Assembly (NCBI GenBank): GCA_902627635.1
Contig: CACOKA010000009.1
Span: 1 to 33,765, forward strand
DNA from: an uncultured Candidatus Actinomarina sp.
Lineage (GTDB): Bacteria > Actinomycetota > Acidimicrobiia > Actinomarinales > Actinomarinaceae
Reading direction: 5' to 3'
DNA length: 33,765 nt
The position numbers and the translations under genes were made by a program. Every line of letters begins with the position of its first letter. Positions within the stretch are counted from its first letter, which is position 1. Below the pieces are notes generated by a model. That model worked only from the letters and a program-made list of their open reading frames with translations, searched no databases and was not told the origin of the DNA. Shown here in pieces: positions 25,957 to 33,765 of this stretch.

Positions 25957-27195
25957 TTATTGTTTACTGAATATCAAAACAGCATTATGACCACCAAAAC
26001 CAAATGAATTAGACATTACGTGGTCCATATTTTTATCTACAAAATGATTAGGTGTATAATTTAAATCACAATCCTCATCTGAGTCATTTAAATTTATCGT
26101 TGGTGGAATTTGATTATTTTTCATTGTTAATAATGATGCCATTGCTTCAAAAGCTCCGCCACCTCCAAGTAAATGTCCTGTCATTGATTTGGTAGAAGAT
26201 ATGTTAACTTCATATGCGTAGTCATTCATAAGTGATTTAATCGCAAGAGTTTCATTTAAATCATTAGCTGGCGTTGATGTTCCGTGTGCGTTGATATAGT
26301 CAATCTTTTCGTTACTTATATCAGCGTTTGAGATTGCCTTTTCCATTGCTCTCAAAGCACCAACTCCACCCTCTGAGGGAGCAGTTATATGATATGCATC
26401 TGTTGAGGATCCATATCCAGAAATATATCCGTATACTTCTACATTCCTATCTTTTGCTGAACTTTCACTTTCGAGTATTAAAACTGTTGATCCTTCTGCC
26501 ATTACAAATCCATCTCTGTTTTTATCAAATGGTTTACATGCCTTTTGAGGCTCATCATTCTGTTTTGAAAGTGCTTTTATTTGTGCAAAAGCTCCGATTG
26601 TCATTGAAGTTGTACCAGATTCTGTTCCTCCAACAAGAACTTTGTCGACAATGTTTTGTTCAATCATCCTCTTAGCTTCTCCAATTGCATTTGCAGATGC
26701 TGCGCAAGCAGTTGTAATCGTTAACGAAGGACCTTGTATTCCGTATTTAATTGCAACTTGACCTGTACTTGAATTGGGCATTAATTGTGTAATAGCAAGA
26801 GGACTTATTCTTGTTGAACCTCTTTCATCGTAAACTCTAACAGCGTCTTCCGTTGCTCCTATTCCACCAATGCCAGTTCCAAATACAATACCAAAATCTT
26901 CACCAAGAGGTTTACTTAAATCAAATCCAGCATCTTGAATTGCCTCCTCTGCTGCAAAAATAGATAAATGGCCAGACCTATCAAGCTTTCTTGCATTTTG
27001 TTTTCCCATATATTCATTTGCATCAAAGTTTTTAACTTCTCCTGCAAACGTCACAGGTAAATCTGAAGCATCAAATAAAGTAATATAATCTATTCCAGAA
27101 ACTCCACCAACTAATTTTTTCCATGTATCAGATACATTATTTCCAAGTGGATTTATGGTTCCCAAACCTGTTACAACTACTCGTTGTTTAGTCAT
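25957..27195 (-). CDS. fabF: 3-oxoacyl-ACP synthase II
   Basis: TKQRVVVTGLGTINPLGN, ITTACAASANAIGEA, INAHGTSTPANDLNE, NSFGFGGHNAVLIF. Confidence 0.96.
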   Translation of the reverse strand: MTKQRVVVTGLGTINPLGNNVSDTWKKLVGGVSGIDYITLFDASDLPVTFAGEVKNFDANEYMGKQNARKLDRSGHLSIFAAEEAIQDAGFDLSKPLGEDFGIVFGTGIGGIGATEDAVRVYDERGSTRISPLAITQLMPNSSTGQVAIKYGIQGPSLTITTACAASANAIGEAKRMIEQNIVDKVLVGGTESGTTSMTIGAFAQIKALSKQNDEPQKACKPFDKNRDGFVMAEGSTVLILESESSAKDRNVEVYGYISGYGSSTDAYHITAPSEGGVGALRAMEKAISNADISNEKIDYINAHGTSTPANDLNETLAIKSLMNDYAYEVNISSTKSMTGHLLGGGGAFEAMASLLTMKNNQIPPTINLNDSDEDCDLNYTPNHFVDKNMDHVMSNSFGFGGHNAVLIFSKQ

Positions 27196-27198
27196 GGT

Positions 27199-27438
27199 TT
27201 AGAGTTTTGAATGTAAAAGGTTTACAGCTTGACCAACTGTTCCGACATCTGTGAGCTCTTCGTCGTCAATTTCAATCTCAAACTCATCTTCAAATGCCAT
27301 TACAACTTCAACAATGCCTAGTGAGTCAATTTCTAGATCCTCTTCTAATTTTGCATCCATATTGATTTTTTCAGAATCGATACCTAATTCTTCTTCAAAA
27401 AGGGTTTTAACCTTCTCAAAAACTTCATTTACTTCCAT
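27199..27438 (-). CDS. acpP: Acyl carrier protein
   Basis: EEDLEIDSLGIVEVVMAFEDEFEIEIDDEEL with phosphopantetheine Ser in DSLG; ATG at 27438 has GGGAG upstream (ORF track start is GTG 27450). Confidence 0.95.
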   Translation of the reverse strand: MEVNEVFEKVKTLFEEELGIDSEKINMDAKLEEDLEIDSLGIVEVVMAFEDEFEIEIDDEELTDVGTVGQAVNLLHSKL

Positions 27439-27449
27439 ATTCACTCCCA

Positions 27450-28178
27450 CTAAGTTGTAAGTCCACCATCTATAGGTATTACTTGCCCTGTTATATATTC
27501 TGACTCATCTTTGCATAAAAAAGATACCATGTTTGCAATATCTTCTGGCATACCCATGCGTTTTATTGAAAGTTGTTCTATAATATTTTCTTTATTTTCA
27601 TCATTAATAAATGATGTCATGTCTGTTTCTATATATCCGGGGGCTACAACATTAGACGTAATATTTCTGCTACCTACTTCTTTACTAATTGATTTTGATA
27701 ACCCAATCAAACCTGCCTTTGATGCAGCATAATTTGCTTGGCCTTGATTACCAGATATCCCTACAACAGAAGATATAAAAATTAACCTTCCCCATTTGTT
27801 TTTAATCATTTTTTTTATGGCTCTTTGAGATGTATAGAAATTGCCAGTTAGGTTTGTTTGAATAACATCATTCCACTCATCATCCTTCATTCTTGGTAAT
27901 ATATTGTCTTTTGTGATTCCTGCATTATTTACCAAAATATCAACATTTTTATATGTTTTTTCTATTAAGTTAAACGCCTCATCAACTGAATTTCTATCTG
28001 CAATATTTAATTGAACAGCAAGACTTTCACCACCTAATTTTTTTATTTCTTCTACTACTTCATCAGCCTTATCTTTAGAATTTGCGAATCCTACAATAAC
28101 TTGATAATCTTTTCCAAGCTCCAAAGCTATAGATTTTCCAATACCTCTTGAAGCACCTGTTACAAAAACTGTTTTCAT
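27450..28178 (-). CDS. fabG: 3-oxoacyl-ACP reductase
   Basis: KTVFVTGASRGIGKSIALELG, VDILVNNAGITKDNI, YAASKAGLIGLSKS. Confidence 0.95.
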   Translation of the reverse strand: MKTVFVTGASRGIGKSIALELGKDYQVIVGFANSKDKADEVVEEIKKLGGESLAVQLNIADRNSVDEAFNLIEKTYKNVDILVNNAGITKDNILPRMKDDEWNDVIQTNLTGNFYTSQRAIKKMIKNKWGRLIFISSVVGISGNQGQANYAASKAGLIGLSKSISKEVGSRNITSNVVAPGYIETDMTSFINDENKENIIEQLSIKRMGMPEDIANMVSFLCKDESEYITGQVIPIDGGLTT

Positions 28179-29269
28179 ATTTTGTCTAATTTATCTGGAA
28201 CTTGATACTCAATTGCTCTTTTAATTGTGTCGGTTGCAGTTCCATCAAAATCTGGAAGTTTTGCATCTGATTTGTTTATTGGAGTTACACGATCTCCTAA
28301 TCGAACCGCACAAGCTCCCCAGGCAAGACCAGCTCCGACGGCCGTAAAGACTGCAATTTCTCCACCTTTTATCTCACCCTCCTCAAGAGCATCTACAAAT
28401 GCTGTTGGTATAGAGGCTGCCGAGGTATTTCCGTATCGATGAACTTTTTTGATAGTAGTTGCATTAGGAAGCCCAAGTTTTTTCTCAAGTGCTTCAACTA
28501 TCCTAATATTTGCTTGATGTGGAATAAAAATGTCTACGTCTTCTTTTGACAATCCTGATTTTTCAATAGCTTCTGCTGATGCTTGTGCCATTGCTCTAAC
28601 ACCAGATTTAAATATTTCCTGTCCATCAAAAGTCCAACGCACTCTAGCTGCTTCATCAGGATTAAACCTATCCATTGCTGAACCAAAATTAGGAATTTCT
28701 AAGATTTCTAGATTGTCTGAACTTAGGCCATTTGAGAAAGAATATATTTCACCGTCTGATTCATTTTTACTTTCTTCAATAACCACTGCACCTGCACCAT
28801 CACCAAAAAGCACTGCGGTATTTCGATCAGACCAATCAAGTAACCACGTAATATGCTCTGCCCCTATTACCAAAGCCCTTTTATAAAGATTACTTTCAAC
28901 GAATGCTTTTCCTTGCTCAAGTGCATAGAGAAAACCTGCACAAGCAGCATTTACGTCATATACAGAAGCATTTACAGCACCAATTTTTTTTTGGACATGA
29001 GCTGCTGCAGATGGAACAATACTGTCTGGAGTACATGTAGCCAAGATTACGACATCAATATCTTCTGGATTTAAACCGGCACAGGCTATCGCATGTTTAC
29101 CTGCAATTTCGGCCATATCTGAAGTGTTAACATGGCTAAATCTTCGTTCTTTAACACCTGTTCTTTGTTGAATCCACTCATCAGAAGTATCAACAAACTT
29201 TGATAAATCATCATTAGTCATAATGTTATCGGGCGTACATTTACCCCAACCTGTTATTGCTGATTTCAA
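28175..29269 (-). CDS. fabH: 3-oxoacyl-ACP synthase III
   Basis: DEWIQQRTGVKERRF, VYDVNAACAGFLYAL, FIPHQANIRI, YGNTSAASIP; TTG start preceded by AAGGGGAAATT. Confidence 0.95.
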   Translation of the reverse strand: MKSAITGWGKCTPDNIMTNDDLSKFVDTSDEWIQQRTGVKERRFSHVNTSDMAEIAGKHAIACAGLNPEDIDVVILATCTPDSIVPSAAAHVQKKIGAVNASVYDVNAACAGFLYALEQGKAFVESNLYKRALVIGAEHITWLLDWSDRNTAVLFGDGAGAVVIEESKNESDGEIYSFSNGLSSDNLEILEIPNFGSAMDRFNPDEAARVRWTFDGQEIFKSGVRAMAQASAEAIEKSGLSKEDVDIFIPHQANIRIVEALEKKLGLPNATTIKKVHRYGNTSAASIPTAFVDALEEGEIKGGEIAVFTAVGAGLAWGACAVRLGDRVTPINKSDAKLPDFDGTATDTIKRAIEYQVPDKLDKI

Positions 29270-29278
29270 AATTTCCCC

Positions 29279-30184
29279 TTACTTTGATGATTCTAAAGAG
29301 TTTATTATCTTTAAATCCTTATATGATATAGACTTTCTCACCATTCCAGCAGTTACACTTCCAGGCCCAATATGACACCATAAATCTGGATTTATATCCT
29401 TGTTAACTAACTCGATTTGCTGGTTAAAAAGGACTGAATTATCTATTTGATTGACAAGATTTTCTTTCAAAGTTGACACTTCAACCTTTTTTGCATCAAC
29501 GTTCATATAAACAGGAATCTTCCCTTCGGAAATATCAATCTCATTTAAAGAACTCTCAAGTGGTTTTTTTGCAGAGCTTACAATTTCAGTATGAAATGCT
29601 CCTGCTACTTCAAGTGGAAGTACTCTTTTTGCACCAAGTGCTTTGGGATTAGACTTTAAGTAGTTCATATCATCAATGTATGAACTAATAACTATTTGTG
29701 AAGGATCATTAAAATTTGATATCCATATTTGAATTCCTTGATTATTTAATTTCTCTATTTCTTCAATTGTTGTTTCCAAATCACCTGTTAGAACAGCTGC
29801 CATAGTTGTATTGGAGTTTTCTACAGCTTTATGCATCTCCTCACCTCTAACTGCTATTACTTTTAGTGCATCTTTATAATCTAAATATCCTGATAGACAT
29901 AAAGCTGTATATTCGCCAAGAGAATGTCCGATAAGCGCAGCAGGATTTCCTAAATTATTAATTGCTTCAATTCCGTAACAATAAGAGACTGAGAATATAT
30001 AAGGTTGAGCAATATTTGTTTTTTTAATTTTCTCAGGATCTTCTGAATTTATGATATCTTTTAGGCTCCATCCCAAAGTTTCTTCGAAAGTATTTATTAA
30101 TAGATCGTCATACTTTTCAAGTAGTTCATTACCCATTCCTATTTCTTGAGAGCCTTGACCTGGAAACATTCCAACCCACTGCAT
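29279..30184 (-). CDS. fabD: Malonyl-CoA:ACP transacylase
   Basis: MFPGQGSQEIGMG, ALIGHSLGEYTALCLSG, VAGAFHTEIV. Confidence 0.95.
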   Translation of the reverse strand: MQWVGMFPGQGSQEIGMGNELLEKYDDLLINTFEETLGWSLKDIINSEDPEKIKKTNIAQPYIFSVSYCYGIEAINNLGNPAALIGHSLGEYTALCLSGYLDYKDALKVIAVRGEEMHKAVENSNTTMAAVLTGDLETTIEEIEKLNNQGIQIWISNFNDPSQIVISSYIDDMNYLKSNPKALGAKRVLPLEVAGAFHTEIVSSAKKPLESSLNEIDISEGKIPVYMNVDAKKVEVSTLKENLVNQIDNSVLFNQQIELVNKDINPDLWCHIGPGSVTAGMVRKSISYKDLKIINSLESSK

Positions 30185-30186
30185 GA

Positions 30187-30564
30187 TTAACTATCCTTTT
30201 CTGAGATAGCAAATGCTATTGCATTTTCATTTTCATGTGAAAGTGAAATATGAATATTTGTAATTTTTTTTTCTTTAACAGTATCCGATGCTCTACCAAA
30301 AGTATTAATTGTTGGCTTACCTCCACCAGTAACTTCTATATCTTTCCAACTTATTTCTCTCCATCCTTTTCCTAAAGATTTCATTACTGCTTCTTTTGCT
30401 GCAAACCTTGCCCCAAGCCTTTTTGATGGATCTGAAAATCTTTTAGCATATTTAATTTCTTGCTCAGTAAAACATCGTTTTAGGAATTTATCTTCAGATT
30501 TATTCAATAATCTTTTCACTCTTTTGAGATCAACTTGGTCTACTCCAATGCCATAAATACTCAT
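30187..30564 (-). CDS. acpS: Holo-ACP synthase
   Basis: GIGVDQVDLKRVKRLL, RLGARFAAKEAVMKSLG, HISLSHENENAIAFAI. Confidence 0.95.
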   Translation of the reverse strand: MSIYGIGVDQVDLKRVKRLLNKSEDKFLKRCFTEQEIKYAKRFSDPSKRLGARFAAKEAVMKSLGKGWREISWKDIEVTGGGKPTINTFGRASDTVKEKKITNIHISLSHENENAIAFAISEKDS

Positions 30565-30566
30565 AT

Positions 30567-32255
30567 TTATCCTATTTCAACCAATATATCGCCCTTATTT
30601 ACAGGCTGTCCTTTTTTTATATTAAATTCTTTAATAACTCCACCAATAGGTGCAGTAACTACATTTTCCATTTTCATAGCTTCTAAAACGAACAAGGAAT
30701 CTCCTTTTTGTACTTTTTTCCCTTTTTTTGTCATCGTATCCATAATTGTTCCTTGCATATCTGCTTTGATAATCCCAGGATTTCTTATATTGCCAGTTAG
30801 ATCCATACCAATCTTTTTAGGTCTCTGGGGTGCCAGTGATTGACTTTCATTATCGTCAAGAGAAATATTAACTTTACTTGGTCTGTCACTAATTATTTCC
30901 TCTTCAGAAATATCTTTGATTTTGAAATTTTCTTCCAAAAATTTAACATGTATCTGACTCTCTTTAAATTCTTTTGTTGATATCACTTGTGAAAGTAAAG
31001 AAATTGTCGTTGGTATTCCACCAATTATGTATTCATCTAAGCATCTTTTTCCTTTAGAGATAGCTTCTTCTCTAGACACTCCCCAAACAACTAATTTCGA
31101 AATTAGATTGTCATAAAAATGTGAAATTGACGTACCTGTTTTTACCCACCCATCAACCCTTACACCATTGCCCATTGGTTCTCTGTATTCAGTAATTGTT
31201 CCAGGTGTAGGTAAAAAGTTATTGTTTGGGTCTTCTGCATTTATTCTAAACTCTATGCTGTGCCCTCTTGCTTCTGTTTCAAAATCTTCTAAGGAATTAC
31301 CAAGTGCTATTTTTATTTGTTCTTTAACTATGTCAATTCCATATCTCATTTCAGTCACTGTATGCTCAACCTGCAACCTTGTATTCATTTCCAAAAAATA
31401 AAAGTTTTCGTCATTATCAGCCAAAAATTCTACTGTACCTGCATTAACGTAATTAGATGACTCAGCAATCATAAGTGTTGCTTTTTTTAATTCTTCTCTT
31501 CCAAATTCAGATAACCACACAGGAGGACTTTCTTCTATTAGTTTTTGGTTTCTTCTTTGTAATGAACAATCTCTTTCACCGAGATAAACATGATTTCCAT
31601 ATTTATCACTTAATATCTGGGTTTCCACATGTCTTGCAGGTTTTATAAATTTTTCGACATAAATTTGGTCTGATCCAAAATATGCTTCGCTTTCACGTTT
31701 CACAATCTCATAATTCTGATTCAATTCTTTCTCATTATTAACAATTCTTAAACCTTTTCCTCCACCTCCATGAGCTGCTTTTAGTGCAACTGGGTAGCCA
31801 AAGGTATTAGCATCTTTTATTGCTTCCCTTTTTGTTCTGGATGGCTTCAACTGACCAGGGACAGGCATTAAACCAGCTTTAGAAATTAATTTTCTCGATT
31901 CAATTTTGTCTCCCATAGATTTTATTGTTTCTGGATTTGGTCCAATCCAAATCACATCTTTTTTTTGAACTGCTTTTGCAAAATCAGCATTTTCGGCCAA
32001 AAAACCATACCCTGGATGAACCATGTCCGCTTTTGTTTCTATTACAGCTTTCATTAAATTTTTTAAGTTTCTGTAGCTATCAGCTGGAAGTGAACTTCCT
32101 AAATAAAATGACTCATCAGCACGTTTTACGTGCAAAGAATCAGCATCAATATCTGAATAAACTGCAATTGCATGCATGTCCATTTCTTTAACCGATCTGA
32201 TTATTCTTAATGCAATCTCTCCACGATTTGCAATTAGTACTCTTTTTTTAGTCAT
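30567..32255 (-). CDS. accC: Acyl-CoA carboxylase alpha chain: biotin carboxylase plus C-terminal biotinyl domain
   Basis: KRVLIANRGEIALRIIRSVKEM, ATP-grasp KAAHGGGGKGLRIV, C-terminal VLEAMKMENVVTAPIGG biotinylation motif. Confidence 0.95.
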   Translation of the reverse strand: MTKKRVLIANRGEIALRIIRSVKEMDMHAIAVYSDIDADSLHVKRADESFYLGSSLPADSYRNLKNLMKAVIETKADMVHPGYGFLAENADFAKAVQKKDVIWIGPNPETIKSMGDKIESRKLISKAGLMPVPGQLKPSRTKREAIKDANTFGYPVALKAAHGGGGKGLRIVNNEKELNQNYEIVKRESEAYFGSDQIYVEKFIKPARHVETQILSDKYGNHVYLGERDCSLQRRNQKLIEESPPVWLSEFGREELKKATLMIAESSNYVNAGTVEFLADNDENFYFLEMNTRLQVEHTVTEMRYGIDIVKEQIKIALGNSLEDFETEARGHSIEFRINAEDPNNNFLPTPGTITEYREPMGNGVRVDGWVKTGTSISHFYDNLISKLVVWGVSREEAISKGKRCLDEYIIGGIPTTISLLSQVISTKEFKESQIHVKFLEENFKIKDISEEEIISDRPSKVNISLDDNESQSLAPQRPKKIGMDLTGNIRNPGIIKADMQGTIMDTMTKKGKKVQKGDSLFVLEAMKMENVVTAPIGGVIKEFNIKKGQPVNKGDILVEIG

Positions 32256-32261
32256 AAAAAT

Positions 32262-32801
32262 TTATTTTAACTTTTGAGCAATTCCAATTGCTAAACTTGC
32301 TTTAATCAAATCTCCAACAATAAATGGAACAACACCAATACCAATAGCTTCAACTATGGAAATGTTTAATGTAATCATCAAACCTAGAACCCCACATATG
32401 TAAATTGCTAGAGTGCCAGTAACTATACCCAGTGTTGGTTTTTGTGACATAATTCCTATTATTTGTGCAGCAATAAAAAAACCAATTATATAACCAATTG
32501 TTGGACTTTTTAATATAGCTAAACCTGAAACACTTCCTGAGAAAAAAGGAAAACCTGCAAGACCTGTAAATAAATATAAAAACATACTGAATGAACCAAA
32601 CTTACTTCCTAGAAGTAAGCCTGATAAAATCACTACAAAAGTTTGTGCTGTTATAGGCACTGGAGTAAATGGAAGTTCAAATCTTATCTGTGCACTAAGA
32701 GCAGTTAAAATCGCAAAGCCAAAAGATAAAGATAAATTTCTTATTAAAGAGCCTCTTTCAACCCAGTCTATTGATATATTTTTAGAGGGGAATGTTTCCA
32801 T
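32262..32801 (-). CDS. bioY: BioY biotin transporter S component
   Basis: ALSAQIRFELPFTPVPITAQTFVVILSGLLLGSKFGSFSMFLYLFTGLAGFPFFSG; GGAG SD upstream. Confidence 0.95.
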   Translation of the reverse strand: METFPSKNISIDWVERGSLIRNLSLSFGFAILTALSAQIRFELPFTPVPITAQTFVVILSGLLLGSKFGSFSMFLYLFTGLAGFPFFSGSVSGLAILKSPTIGYIIGFFIAAQIIGIMSQKPTLGIVTGTLAIYICGVLGLMITLNISIVEAIGIGVVPFIVGDLIKASLAIGIAQKLK

Positions 32802-33765
32802 GTTTGTCTCCTACATTTGTTTTATTTATAAGTTCTTTAAAAGCTTCAGTAACAATTTTTCTTGTTTCACTTGGTTTTATTATTTTATCTACTAATCCAA
32901 GTTTTGCCGCAATGTCAGGATTACTGAATTTTTGATTGTATTCATTAACAAATTTTTGTTTTAGCTCTTCGGGGTTATCACTATCTTTTAATTCTTTTCG
33001 ATTAATTACATCTACCGCACCTTCCGCACCCATTACTGCAATTTCTGCAGATGGCCATGCGAAAAGTTTGTCTGCTCCTAAACCCATCGAATCCATAACT
33101 ATATAAGCACCACCATATGCTTTTCTTATTACTACGCAGACTCTTGGAACAGTAGCTTCTGAGTATGCATATAAAAGTTTTGCCCCACTCCGAATAATTC
33201 CCCCATGTTCTTGCTCTACACCTGGCAAAAATCCCGGCACATCAACAAGAGTTAGTAGGGGTATATTAAATGCGTCACAAAATCTTACAAATCTTGATGC
33301 TTTAATTGATGAATTGATATCTAAAACTCCAGCAAGTTCTGTCGGTTGATTTGCAACAACTCCAACTGTATTTCCATTTATTCTTACAAATGAAGTAATG
33401 ATATTTAAAGCATAGTTGGCATGAATTGGATACTGTTCTCCATCATCAACAATGTTATTTATTACTTCATTCATATCATATGGTTGATTTCTGTGTTCTG
33501 GAATTAAGGAATCCAAGGAATCCACATTTCTTGATGGATCATCTTCAGTGATAAAATTTGGTGGCTTCTGATCTGATGATTGAGGAAAAAAACTAAGTAG
33601 GTATCTTACTTCTTCAAAAGCTTGTTCCTCAGTTTCACAAATTTGATGACTCACTCCTGATTGAGTTCCATGTGCCTCAACGCCACCTAATTCTTCATAA
33701 GTAACTTCTTCCCCGGTAACTGTTTTTACTACATTAGGACCGGTCACATAAAGTTGTCCTATATC
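32782..33765 (-). CDS. Acyl-CoA (acetyl/propionyl) carboxylase beta chain, carboxyltransferase; 5' end beyond window
   Basis: DIGQLYVTGPNVVKTVTGEEVTYEELGGVEAHGTQSGVSH, LVDVPGFLPGVEQEHGGIIRSGAKLLYAYSEATVPRVCVVIRKAYGGAYIVM; frame stays open to the window edge. Confidence 0.95.
   Translation of the reverse strand, partial: DIGQLYVTGPNVVKTVTGEEVTYEELGGVEAHGTQSGVSHQICETEEQAFEEVRYLLSFFPQSSDQKPPNFITEDDPSRNVDSLDSLIPEHRNQPYDMNEVINNIVDDGEQYPIHANYALNIITSFVRINGNTVGVVANQPTELAGVLDINSSIKASRFVRFCDAFNIPLLTLVDVPGFLPGVEQEHGGIIRSGAKLLYAYSEATVPRVCVVIRKAYGGAYIVMDSMGLGADKLFAWPSAEIAVMGAEGAVDVINRKELKDSDNPEELKQKFVNEYNQKFSNPDIAAKLGLVDKIIKPSETRKIVTEAFKELINKTNVGDKHGNIPL

Noticed and set aside
26328-26675. Plus-strand ORFs opposite fabF (115 aa), acpP (27251..27460) and fabH (28530..28886, 28227..28442)
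   Set aside because: All antisense to well-recognised fab genes, Ser/Leu-rich low-complexity translations
1-33765. Search for defence islands, prophage, transposases, retrons, tRNA or rRNA genes
   Set aside because: No integrase/transposase/reverse transcriptase motifs, no CRISPR spacing and no recognisable RNA gene seen; the region is ordinary core metabolism

Overview
The window is compact, AT-rich bacterial chromosome coding on both strands. It looks like housekeeping and respiratory metabolism from a streamlined genome, possibly a low-GC marine actinobacterium (inference only). From left to right it contains: (1) a b6f-like quinol:cytochrome c oxidoreductase operon (4-TM membrane protein, 2x[4Fe-4S] ferredoxin, split cytochrome b, Rieske, diheme cytochrome c, small membrane protein); (2) an SPFH/stomatin protein; (3) a nucleoside hydrolase / 92-aa protein / GNAT operon; (4) an amidinotransferase/DDAH-like hydrolase; (5) a YbaK-type deacylase; (6) a tryptophanase-family lyase; (7) an exported GH57; (8) DUF1289 and glycerate kinase; (9) three-gene transhydrogenase pntAA-AB-B plus a TetR regulator; (10) an unusual surface protein joining an IF2-N-like domain to TM, PG-binding, Fn3-like and vWA-like segments; (11) cytochrome b561; (12) a type II GAPDH-like enzyme divergent from pyruvate phosphate dikinase; (13) fabI; (14) a convergent fatty acid operon pccB/accD-like - bioY - accC(BCCP) - acpS - fabD - fabH - fabG - acpP - fabF. 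No CRISPR, tRNA, rRNA, transposon or prophage signal was seen. The most notable non-coding signal is that nearly every operon-leading gene has a TANNNT -10 box ending 6-7 nt before its start codon (leaderless mRNAs), while operon-internal genes often carry Shine-Dalgarno sequences. The most notable protein-level observations are the ferredoxin-associated b6f-like complex, which has a candidate heme c_i cysteine and a variant Qo motif, and the IF2-N-fused surface protein.
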